Positions 36,928 to 47,369 of a DNA stretch of 64,000 nt are shown here, one piece after another. The DNA lies in assembly GCF_011075055.1 (NCBI RefSeq), contig NC_058141.1, forward strand, positions 17,927,639 through 17,991,638. The letters are read 5' to 3'. Every line of letters begins with the position of its first letter. The first letter of the stretch is position 1. Both the position numbers and the translations under genes were made by a program. The notes below the pieces were generated by a model. The model was not told the DNA's origin and did no database searches. It was given only the letters and a program-made list of their open reading frames with translations. The DNA is from Mangifera indica (lineage: Eukaryota > Streptophyta > Magnoliopsida > Sapindales > Anacardiaceae).

Positions 36928-38985
36928 ATGACGATGAATAAGGAGAGACCACCCGCTGTTTCCCGTGTGAGTGTGATTGTGCTATTAGTATTAGTGTATT
37001 TTAAACCAATCTCGGGCTATCAGAAGCTGCGGTTCGGACAAGATGGGCAGTTTAAGATCCTGCAAGTGGCTGATATGCATTATGCGGATGGAAAGACCAC
37101 GCCTTGTGTGGATGTTCTTCCTACCCAGGTCGCTGGTTGCTCTGACCTCAATACAACCGCATTTCTCAACCGCATGATTTTAGCTGAGAGGCCGGATCTT
37201 ATTGTCTTCACTGGTAACTTCTGTTTCCCATTTCTTCATTTATAAAGTTATTTTACCAGTTGGTGAAATGGGTTGACTGTTTGTTCTCACAGGCCATATG
37301 ATTTTGATGTTGTACTATTGTCCGTCAAGAAGTTTGAGCTTTGTTTTAATCAGAAACATGTACTCAAAAACTTTCTTATCCTTGAATATAAAATTGTAGG
37401 GAATAAAATCGTTCGGCTGTAATATTTTTGCGTAAATTCATTGTATTTGTTACCAATCCAGTTTTGCTGTTAAATTGCTAAAAGCTGTGCTGGAAAGATA
37501 AAGAGCAGTTCAGATTAATGTGATAATGTGAATAACTCCAACTCTTGGAGCTATTCTATACAGAATTACAGATATGCAAGTTTTTCTATCTATCTGCTAA
37601 CGTTAGCTAGGAAAATGGACACTACAAAGCAAAATCCGTAGTTATGGTCACATGTCTTTCAATTTAGTAATGAAACGAGCTGAATTTGTGGGCACATGCC
37701 TTTTCTTATGATGTATACCCAGTTTGACTTGTTGGTACAACTATGTGCAACAGGTGACAACATCTTCGGAGTTGATGCCACAGACGCAGCAAAATCTTTG
37801 AATGCTGCATTTGCCCCAGCCATTGCATCAAACATCCCATGGGTTGTTGTTTTGGGGAACCACGACCAGGAATCCACCCTGTCAAGAGAAGGAGTAATGA
37901 AACATATTGTTACATTGAAGAACTCTTTGTCTCAAGTCAATCCTCCGGAAGCACAAATTATTGATGGTTTTGGGAACTATAACTTGGAGATTGGTGGGGT
38001 TGAAGGTTCAAGTTTTGAAAACAAATCAGTTCTCAATCTCTACTTCCTTGATAGCGGAGATCACTCAACGGTTCCTGCTATTGGTGGCTTTGGATGGATC
38101 AAACCTTCCCAGCAACTTTGGTTTGAACGTACTTCTGCCAAGCTTCGGGTACTGACCTCTCTGTTTTGTTGCTTGGAGTACTTTTTAAGTGTCAATAACT
38201 TTTATGAGTAATTTCAACAATTTTTAATACATGCCCCAAGGAACATATTCCATGCAATTAAAAGTAAGGCATTTTAAAGAACCTTGATTATCTGGGTTAT
38301 TGTAGATTACACTAAGAACCAAATAAAGGGTTACTTTTCATAAATTTCAGATATGTCGATTTCCCTATTGCAGGTGATATTGATATGCTTCTCTTTCTAT
38401 TAGATGGACAGATGCTCTATAATTCATGATGATACTACTTTTAAGATCCTCATTAAGCAGAGAGCATGATTTTTTATTATATAGATTATATGACTCATTG
38501 ATCCCGTTTCACTGCAGAGGGAATACATGAGCAAGCCAGCTGCTCAGAAAACAGCTGCACCTGGGCTTGCATACTTTCACATACCATTGCCTGAATATGC
38601 GAGTTTTGATTCATCAAACTTCACAGGTGTTAAGCAAGAAGGCATAAAATCTGCTTCTGTTAACTCTGGCTTCTTCTCAACCATGGTAGCTGCAGGCGAT
38701 GTGAAGGCTGTTTTCACTGGCCATGATCACGTCAATGACTTTTGTGGTCAGCTTACGGGTATACAACTTTGTTATGGAGGGGGTTTTGGATACCATGCCT
38801 ACGCAAAGGTGGGATGGGAAAGGAGGGCGAGGGTGGTAGTAACCAATTTGGAGAAAGTAAAGGAGGGAGGTTGGGTAGCTGTCAAGTCAATCAAAACATG
38901 GAAACGCCTTGATGATGGACACCTCACTGCTGTTGATGGTCAGGTCCTCTGGAGAAAGAGCTCTTCAGGTAGATTTCTCTTATGA
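36928..38985 (+). CDS. PAP14/PAP29-like: Purple-acid-phosphatase-like metallophosphatase, copy 1
   Basis: I join 36928-37213, 37754-38148 and 38518-38985, giving 382 residues, the size of the small plant PAP14/PAP28/PAP29 group. A hydrophobic segment (VIVLLVLVYFKPISG) near residues 16-30 predicts a signal peptide, so the enzyme is probably secreted or vacuolar. Metal-binding motifs of the calcineurin-like fold are visible in order: VADMHYADG, TGDNIFG across the first splice junction, LGNHDQ and TGHDHVND. The enzyme is expected to hydrolyse phosphate esters. The 3' end is uncertain: reading through gives KSSSGRFLL and a stop at 38985, while a GTAGAT donor after TCTTCAG (38969) could splice to an acceptor at 39296, giving a short last exon ending GNR. 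It follows the DUF1295 gene in the same orientation. Confidence 0.92.
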
Positions 38986-39432
38986 CCTTTGTCACTATTT
39001 GGCTCAGAGTTCTCTGTCTCAGCCCACAAACAGAAAAACCAGTAATTGGCAAAAAAATCCATGTGGTAATTTATATATCACCCAGGCCTCTGCACACCGT
39101 GACAGTTTTAAGTTTCATTTGGGTGGCCAAGGCCTAAATACATCTTCATTCTTATTCACCTTTTATTGGTGGGATACATCAATGCCTATATCTCCGTCTG
39201 GATACATAAATAATATAGGTGTCTAAGCATTTAGCTTTGCATTCTGCGTGATCCACCTTCTCTCATTTGCTTATCTGAACTCATTGGTTGAACAGGTAAT
39301 CGCTGAAAGAAAACTATTCATGGCGCTTAAGCGACTTGGTGCGTAACAAAACTGTTCATGTGCATCCTTGACCCCAGCTCAAGTAATTGAGAAGGGAAGA
39401 TGGTTTCCAGAAAATTTCCCATTGGCATTGTT

Positions 39433-39494
39433 GTTTAATAATATCTATCTGTACCCTTTAATTGTTTAATAATATCTATCTGTACCCTTTAATA
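39433..39494. repeat. 31-bp tandem duplication, unit 1 only
   Basis: GTTTAATAATATCTATCTGT plus 11 further bases occurs twice in a row (39433-39463 and 39464-39494). Unit 2 has one copy near 56192. Confidence 0.9.
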
Positions 39495-39839
39495 ATTTGT
39501 CGAATGCGGTGAATTGTCTACGGATCTCAAAATTTCAGGATGGCACAATTGTAATATATGATTAAGTAGCAAACTATGTTATGATGTGAATCATATGATG
39601 GGAGAAATGGTGTATCGTTCCCTGAATGTTGCCAGACAGCTATTGAATGAATAAAGATGAGCATAAGTGTTATTTTGTACATTGTTGTTACCTTAAAATA
39701 AAAGTAAAAACAAATACCAATTTCAATAGTTTTAGATAGTTGAGATTTTAAATTAAATAGAAAATAATATTTAATCATACCACTATTATCATTTTGAAAA
39801 TGATATCGTGTCCATTGTTGGTGGACCGGGTATGATGAA

Positions 39840-40059
39840 TAAGATTTATTGAAGAAATAAAACCTTAGAAGAGAAATGACAATTTTTTAAATTTTAAATG
39901 AAGAGAAAATGTGATAATATTTTACTTTTAAATATTTTTAGTTAAATAACAATTTTATCTTTATTTATATTAGTAAATAATGGGTATTTAGATTTTTAAA
40001 AATTAATGGTTAGAATTGTCCTTTCGTTAAATCTTGGGTGGGATATTGTCATTTTGGCC
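39840..40059. mobile_element. Relic of the foldback (MULE-like) family
   Basis: The right-hand part resembles the right arm of the element at 5159-5800: an ATGACAATTTTTxAA block, then AATATTTTTAGT, then GTAAAT...GGGTATTT and finally CGTTAAATCTTGGGTGGG...TTTTGGCC at 40059. The left arm is absent. The matching place in unit 2 (about 56585) lacks this sequence. The left boundary is approximate. Confidence 0.7.
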
Positions 40060-40372
40060 CAAGAAATTATTATCTTTTGCAAAGTAGACTTGCTGTATTT
40101 AATATCCATGCAATTGGTAGGAAGTCGACATCATCTACCGTCCAACTAATAGGAAATGGAATATCATTTCGTTTCATATTGTTACCTTGGAGGTAGATTG
40201 GGATTGGAGAATGGAGACACGTGGCCGACAATATATGGTTGGTTTATAAAAAAATTTTTACTTAAGCAACTCATTCAGGTTCCAGGAGAATAAAAAATAT
40301 TTAGCTCTTTCCCCACATCGAAAGGCATTTGGGGTTAGGGTTTGGGTCTCACGTAATCGGAAAATCTGGTCA

Positions 40373-40615
40373 TTGCATACTTTCTTGGCAGCAAATCCTT
40401 TAATTTTCATCTCACTCATCTTCCTGGTATTCAATCTGGGCACACAGTTTGTGCTATCAAAGCACGACGGTGGCGATGGGGTGTGCGCGGGCTTCAACAA
40501 GCCGGGATTGTGCCCCATCAATTGCTTCCGAGCCCCGTGTGTGGTATTGACGGGGTCACATATTGATGCGGCTGTCTTGAAGCCTTCTGTGCGGGTGTTG
40601 AAGTGGCCAAGCTAG
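40373..40615 (+). pseudogene. Degenerate small secreted-peptide-like frame, unit 1
   Basis: An open frame of 80 codons with a hydrophobic N terminus (LIFISLIFLVFNLG) followed by a Cys-containing tail, but its first codon is TTG where unit 2 has ATG. It is homologous to the unit 2 frame at 56919-57077. It may be noncoding; I list it because a start codon exists in the other copy. Confidence 0.25.
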
Positions 40616-42165
40616 GCTTTTGTGAAGTTGGCAGTGGTGGCAACGCTCCTTTTTGTGGTCAGGCGCTTCTTTTGGTCCATATTGTCTGGCTCTTCTTACT
40701 TGGTTTTTCACTTTTTTTAGGCATTTTTTGATTGTGAATTCTTTTCGAGTGATTTATTTTTAGATCTTCGTAATTTGCTTCAGGTTGCGGCTATTTAAAC
40801 ATTTGTTCATTATTTTTTTGGTGTCTGTAAGAGTGCACCCATAACTTTTACCCATGACAATGTACTGCTCCATGTTGGATATGATCATTCAAGTTCATTA
40901 AGTTCATACTCATGAAGAATCATGTGCACATATTTGCTTGGTGGGATTGGTAAATATTGGAAAAGATAAGAATCATATTTGCTTCATTCCATGCTAGAGA
41001 TGACTTACAGAGATGGTAACATGATGCCTAAAATCACTGAAGAGTTATTACCAAATCGTGCACATTTTTCATTTATGAGTATGATTATCCTTTCACAAAG
41101 TGAGGTATCAATTCTTGATGGAAAAATTGTAACCAACGAATAGCATGCATGATAAACCAGTGTAACTTCTCATTTTGGTACTGATTGTCAAATATTGCAG
41201 TCATTCTATTGCACTTTGATACAAATTTCAATTCCTTTTGAAGTATGCTGACCCAACAAAATGAGCAGCCTTCTATCCACCTCAAGCTTGGCAGTCATAC
41301 GTTGTAGCTGTTTCTCCCCCTTTCTGCGAAGATTGCGGAGATTTGAAAGAACTGAGGCAGGGCGAGAGGAGGGGGACCGGTGAGTGGAAGCTTTTTATAC
41401 TGTCGATTCCATGTCAGTGGATTCGAGCTTATCATTCAGCACACCACTTCAGGCTGCTACCATCATTGTTGACAGCGCAAGCATGGTGAAGATAATAATA
41501 AAAAACACGTACACTAATTATTAGTTAAATTGAAGCTAATGATAATTTATTATATTAATGTTTTTAAAATCAAATCAATGACTGAATTAGTTATTTTATT
41601 GGTTTGAGGTTTGATCAATTTAATTATATAATCAATCAATTAAATTTATTATCAAATAATCATTTATTTTTTAAATAATATTAAACAGTTATCATATTTT
41701 TAATCATAAAATATATAACACATATAAAATATAATTTCAAATATGTTAGTTAAATAATTAATATTATATTACATAGATAAAAAAATTAATTATAAATTTA
41801 TTATTAATTCGATTAAAATTTTATAAATTGTAACTCTTTAAAATTTTAATAATACAAAAATAGTGTAATATTATATAAATTTAATTTTATTGATTTTAAA
41901 TAGTTTTTCTTTCAATATTAGAAGTCAGCATGGCATTAAAGAAGCAGTAGGTCCCAATGATTATTAGAAGTCAGCAGCGATTAACTGTGGGGAGCCACCA
42001 CTACGACCACCATGCAGAAAGAGGTACTAATAAATCTTTGTTCAGCATGGCATGGGGAAAAAAAAAAAAAAAAGAATCTCAGAAAAACAGCCCTCAATTG
42101 GACCTTGCTAATCCGCTATTTTTATCCTCTTACATCTTGAGCAGAAAGAGTACAATAACATCAAC

Positions 42166-43390
42166 ATGGGTCGTAACTTAAAGAATGCAGTCATTGCATT
42201 TGTCGCTCCCCTTTCTTCCATACTCTTTTATCTGTCATTTCTTAATCACTATAATCAATCTCTTACTACTCAATCTGTGTGGTCATGGTGCTATTGCCAC
42301 CCTCTTCTTTTATGCAATATTTTCTTCCTCTTCAACGTCAATGTTCTCTTCTGGGTCATCAGTCACATTCAGAATAGCCACTGGGTCCGTCCTTTCACCC
42401 CTTCCATTCTTTCTTTTTGAATCATATCTTTTCTCAATTAACTAATTTATTGTTATTTTTGTGTGAACGCAGATGATTGATTTGTACTGGACAGTTATAC
42501 CAGTAATGCTCGTTCATTACTTCGCAACACACCCATTGGGAGAGTATAACCATTGAAGGTCAACAATAGTGATAATATTGGCATGGGTGTCGAGTGTGAG
42601 GCTGACTCATAACTACTTCGGGCGTGAAAATTGGCAGTGGGGTGCCAGGGAAGACTGGCGGTTCACGGATATGCGCGCTTAGTATGGCAAACACTGGTGG
42701 TGGGTTTCCTTCTTTGCTGTCTACTTTTCTCAACAGGTGAATCTGAGTTATATGTCTCCGTTGCAAATTTTTACCTCCCTTAACCTAAAATATAGAGTTT
42801 TCTGAACTTGGATAAATGCTCGACGAAATGCCTTAGCAAGCTCTCAATTGTTATGTTATATCCTCCAAGAATTTTTGGTGTATATTCCTTGCACTTAAAC
42901 ACCTTTGCAGGTATTTCTGATTGGAGTGTGCTTGCCATTGTATGTTGTGCATTCGGTTGACAAGCCATTGAATATATGGGATTTTGTTGCTGTAGTGGTC
43001 TGTGTGTGTGGCATAGTTATTGCTTACTTTGCTGACACGCAACTCTATGAATTTGTAACCAGAAATAACAAGCTGAAAGAGCTTGGAAAGCCCGTAGTTC
43101 TTAACCTTGACAGGGGACTATGGTGCTATTCAAGGCATCCAAATTACTTTGGGGAGTAGTTGTGGTGGTGGGGATTGGTTCTATTTGCATGGAACCTGGG
43201 TCATGAATGGACATTTGTTGGCGCACTCATCAATAGCATGTGCTTGGCATACGTGACAATACTTGTTGAAGAGAGGATGCTAAAACAAGAGTACAGAGCT
43301 GAAGCCTATAGGCTTTATCAGAAGACAACATCGGTTTGGATACCTTGGTTCAACTCATCGGCTATGGGAGAGAAGCAGAAAAGTGTTTGA
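42166..43390 (+). pseudogene. DUF1295 pseudogene, unit 2 (three nonsense codons)
   Basis: All three exons of the unit 1 gene are present at the same relative places (42166-42384, 42473-42736, 42911-43390) with the same lengths (219, 264 and 480 bases) and splice sites. The frame is broken by single-base changes: TGG to TGA at 42554-42556, CAG to TAG at 42680-42682 and CAG to TAG at 43157-43159. The first stop leaves only about 100 residues, so no functional enzyme is expected. The 3' flank is still closely similar to unit 1. Confidence 0.93.
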
Positions 43391-45397
43391 CTTGATTCTT
43401 GGTGTTAAACTTGAAGGGTATCCTTGTCTGTGCATTGTCCAATTTGTTCAGTTCCTAGCTTTCTATGTCCATGTTTATGTAGTTGTACGGTTTATTTGAA
43501 CGAAGTTGCGCGGGTATTACATTGTGTGTAGCCAATTAGGAAAGTGTAGAAATTGTATAAAATCGTTCTTCGTTTGGTAGTAGTGTCGTCTTTTCATATG
43601 TACTGTGAAATGTTATATAAAGGTGGAGGCTTGAAATTTCAATGGGCAACCTTTTTATCTAATCATCTCTGGCATTTTATTTAATGCAAAAGTTATTCCT
43701 GTACTATGAATGCAGGAGCAAAATATTGGGCTGAGGGCAGGGGAATTTGAGTAGCTATTTTGTGTGTTTCGTTAATGTCATTCTAATTCAAAATGCAACG
43801 GGGCAGCATAATTGAGCTGTCCTAATATGTTTCTGTGCTTTTGGCGCTTGAAGTAATAGTTTTAGGAGCATTAATCATGTATTGTAATTGACAAGCTTTG
43901 CAACTTTATGACAAAAGTTGGACAATGGAAATATTCTATTGCTAGTGTTTGGGAGAAGGGGGGATCTGGGTATTACAATCTTAAGTTACGTGGACAGGAA
44001 ACTAGATTGTGGGCTGTGTGTGTATGTCAGATATGTCTGGCCTGGCCTCTATATCTCAATGGCATGGGAACATTGCTCGATCCCAATGGTGTTTTGTGCA
44101 CTTTTATGTGTTGGTATTGATGATTTAAAAGCACGCATGAAGAATTCAAATAAACCAAGAATTTAAAAAAAAAAAAAAAAGAAAAAAACTCTCTTATGTT
44201 ATTGATGTTTTTAAAATAAACAATTTAAATCCATACAAATTGAATAGGTTGTATATCTAAAACAATAATTATAATCTTATGGGGTTGCCTAGAATATTTT
44301 AGAACATCTTGAAAATTTCCTTCCATATTCTTTGAATGCCCTTTGTCTTGTTGTTTTATGAATTTTATGTCTAACACATGATGCACTTATCAATTGGTAT
44401 TCCTAAAAGATTAATGGTCTAGATGTAGCTTTACAAGTTATGGCATCAAAAGGTATATTTTCCGAACATATTGTCTTCAACCTTCTTTCACCTTTTTCAA
44501 GCTTGAGATCCAATTGTTTGGTCTCTCTTGTTCTAATAAAGTTATGATGTTTTGTATCAATCATAACTTTGAACTTTTTACCACCTGTACATATAAGTGA
44601 TCAAGGGTACATACATTGACTTATGAGGTGCAAAACTTGTGGGGAATTGAAAAGTTGTAAGCTCCCAAGCACGATATTTTGCATCCCTCTTCCTATTATA
44701 CTCTTTGGAGAAGTTTAAACACTCATTTTTTGGAAAAAGTTTAACACATGGAGTCACAACTAGTCTTGCAACTATTGTCCCATAAATTGCTTACTTCATC
44801 TTCATTTATCCTAACTCTATTTTTATTTTTGTATTTTGAGTTTAATGTTATGTTAATCAATGATTATTCTTTTCTTGATATTTTAATTTTGTTTTAGTAT
44901 CTATTATCACAATCTAAAAAAATTAAGAATCGAATGGTTTTATTTAGAATAGTGTGTCTTAGATTTGACTCTATGTAAGCTTGAGAATACACATAAAGAA
45001 CTCATAAAAGAAATATATGAAGAGAAAACTTGCGTACATAATTAAACTCTTAAAATAATATAAAATTTAAAACTAATAAAAACTAACACTAAGTAGTTTT
45101 ATATAAAAGTTTACAAATAGATTTGATGTGGTCCAAATCTATACAAATCCAATAGATTGGATGATTAGGACTAAAAATATTAGAATAAGAATTTTACTCC
45201 TATTATACTCCCTATTTGAGTGAGACATATTCTTGGCCATCTTGAAATGTTCTCATACTCTTTGTATCCAAATTGTCCATCACAGATTTTTTATGCTCTT
45301 TGTATCTAAAGTCTCTCACTATAGATTGGTCCTGAACGTCCCTTGAATTCAGACTTTTATAAGGTACATAGAGCTTAACCAAGCTGCATACATTTTA
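43391..45397. other. Unit 2 spacer homologous to the unit 1 intergenic region
   Basis: Closely matches 32421-34440 of unit 1, including the diverged direct repeat pair. The short open frames at 43908-44166 also have counterparts in units 1 and 3, but they shift in frame and length between copies, which argues against coding. Confidence 0.65.
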
Positions 45398-46190
45398 GGA
45401 AAATTGAAATTTTTACCCTCATTTGGGTTTATGTATACATTTATACCATACTTTTTACACTCTAAATATTTTTACCACTTTATAAGATAGAATGCTTAAA
45501 TTGCCTTTATTTTCAACCTTGAGAAATCAAAACTAAGTTTTCAGTATTATTTATTTTTAATGTACTGTAAAGAGAGAAAATGTATAAATATTTGTATCAA
45601 TATTTAAAATAAAGTTTATATTTATGTGTATTTGGTGTTAAATATGTAAAGAATACATCAATATATATAAATATATCTGAAGAATCAAAACAAAAATAAA
45701 TTGTAAAATCTTGTAGGAAAAAATTTACAGAAGCATGAGAGAATAATTTTTATTACAGAAATATGAGATAATAATTTTTATTGCAGAAGTATTTTACAGA
45801 GAATAAATTGACTTATAAAGAATTATTAGTATAATAATTTTAAAAATAAAAAAATTATCAAAAAACTGATTTTGGTTGAAAATATTTAGAAAGAAGGGTT
45901 GACGTAAAAACAAAGAGTTGTGGAAAATTTAAGGGTTGGCTTATATTTTAAAGGGGCTGGCCATTATTAAACAAAAAGACGCCAACCCTTCTTTTTATTT
46001 TTTAATTGAAGGGTAGGCAGACGCCAACCCTTCTTTTTATTTTTTAATTGAAGGGTCTTCTTTTTATTTTTTAATTGAAGGGTTGCCAGACGCCAATCTG
46101 CCAACCCTTCTTTTTATTTTTTTAATTGAAGCCGCCAACCTTTGCTAACCCTTTTTAATTTTTTAATTTTATTTTTTAGTTTCTTTTTTT
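45398..46190. mobile_element. Unclassified repeat insertion, copy 1
   Basis: Inserted between sequence matching 34433 and about 34607 of unit 1, with loss of roughly 175 bases of the target. It starts GGAAAATTGAAATTTTTACC and ends in a T-rich tract after several GCCAACCCTT modules. It shares its start, the GGTTGACGT segment and the GGTTGGC/GCCAACC modules with insertions at 58777 and 62925. No protein, long terminal repeat or clear target duplication was seen. The family is not one I recognise. Confidence 0.6.
45978..46132. repeat. Imperfect tandem array of an approximately 41-base module
   Basis: The module AGACGCCAACCCTTCTTTTT continued by ATTTTTTAATTGAAGGGT occurs twice in full and then in truncated or modified forms. 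Each module carries CCAACCCTT and, about 20 bases later, its near complement GAAGGGT, so each can fold back locally. Confidence 0.8.
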
Positions 46191-47369
46191 TCAGTGGATG
46201 AGACGCTCACAACTTGATGAAAATATCCATGTGCTGAACTGAATGCATGCATTTGCGAGTTGCCACTGACAGGCAAGTCAACAAGATAAGTCAAGGTCAT
46301 CGGCAATTTGCAATAGTATATGATGTTATGTGTCACCGTCACTTCTGGGGTCTTTCACAATGGAGGACCCATATAATTGAAAAGAAACAGGGACGACTTC
46401 ATTTTATTTTATGTCATGTCATCATTATTTTTCTTATGCAGAAACCCTGTTTAAACCAGACCTGGTCTGGTCTGGTCTGGTCTGTTCTGTAATTAACCAA
46501 AATATCTTTTCTTGCTAGCGAAGAGGGGGTAAATTTGTTTCTTGCATAGTCGCAATCCCTGTAGTTGAAGAATTAAATGCGTTCTATGGTGTAGCTGCAA
46601 CACGCAGGCTTGCCTGATCAAGATTTTATGTTCTGCCAAATTTATGTGTTTGGATTGGGTTAAAAATCTGCCATCTGAATAGAATTAATTGATTAAGCTT
46701 TCGAGCATAAATAAAATTATGTCTATAAATAAAAAAATTATATAAATTTTTGTATACAAATTAAGATAATAATTTATAATTAATTGATATAATTATTTAT
46801 TTATTTTTATTTTAAAATTACTTAATTAAATACACACATATTTAATTGTATATAAAAATTCATACAATTTATTTATATATATACATCATTATCTTTAAAC
46901 AAAACGTGGGCAAGCTTGATTGAGTAATGCAAAGTGGCCAATGGTTTTGGGCCGCCTGACGGCAACGCTGGTCTTGGTCATGACTCGTGAGTCACAACTT
47001 TACTATTGTATTCAATCGACTAACTAATACATTGACCAACTGTATAGTTTTACATGAATGACAAGGCGTCAAGACTCAAGGCCCGCCCACCCCTGAAAAA
47101 ATAATGATAAATTCTGGAATAAAAATATTTAAACCATTCCCGCCCCTTAGAATTTTTAAATTATAAATTCTTATCAAAAGTAAGTCAAGTAATATTATAT
47201 ATATATATATTTTTACTCCGGGATTTCTTATCAACCGGTAGTAGATAAATGAGTTTGCTCTGGTGCGGTAAAGGATCATTTATGATCTTCGATTAACACA
47301 GCCGCCTTCTGAATCTATAGTTGAGATTATAAATAATTTTGTTTGTGGTCGGCAATAACAGCGTAAAAG
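46191..47369. other. Spacer upstream of phosphatase copy 2
   Basis: Resumes homology with unit 1 from about 34607. It includes a (GGTCT)n-type expansion near 46461-46483 and a TA run near 47196-47210. It lacks the roughly 1.2-kb MITE-bearing segment of unit 1. The candidate TATA box TTATAAATA is at 47337-47345. Confidence 0.6.

Larger units (their letters stand above)
30163..41262. repeat. Tandem duplication unit 1 (11.1 kb)
   Basis: The unit begins at GAGCAGCCTTCTATCC and ends where the same sequence restarts at 41263. It contains an intact DUF1295 gene and an intact phosphatase gene. Unit-specific features are a MITE-bearing segment near 35.6-36.8 kb, a foldback relic at about 39.85-40.06 kb and two short tandem duplications. 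Nearly all of its sequence has a counterpart in unit 2. Confidence 0.9.
38986..42165. other. 3' flank of phosphatase copy 1 and spacer to the next DUF1295 copy
   Basis: This contains a possible last mini-exon of the phosphatase gene at 39297-39308, a 31-bp tandem duplication at 39433-39494, a foldback-family relic ending at 40059, a degenerate small open frame near 40373-40615 and the unit 1/unit 2 boundary at 41263. The part from 41263 repeats the DUF1295 upstream region. No other gene was recognised. Confidence 0.6.

Noticed and set aside
42166..43390. DUF1295 copy 2 as a functional gene with several short frames
   Set aside because: The apparent separate frames are pieces of one gene cut by three nonsense codons.
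43908..44166. Short frames downstream of DUF1295 (also near 32940 and 61233)
   Set aside because: They recur because the units are duplicated, but indels change frame and length between copies, which argues against selection on a protein.
46461..46483. GGTCT repeats as a functional element
   Set aside because: They form a short microsatellite expansion relative to unit 1, with no sign of function.
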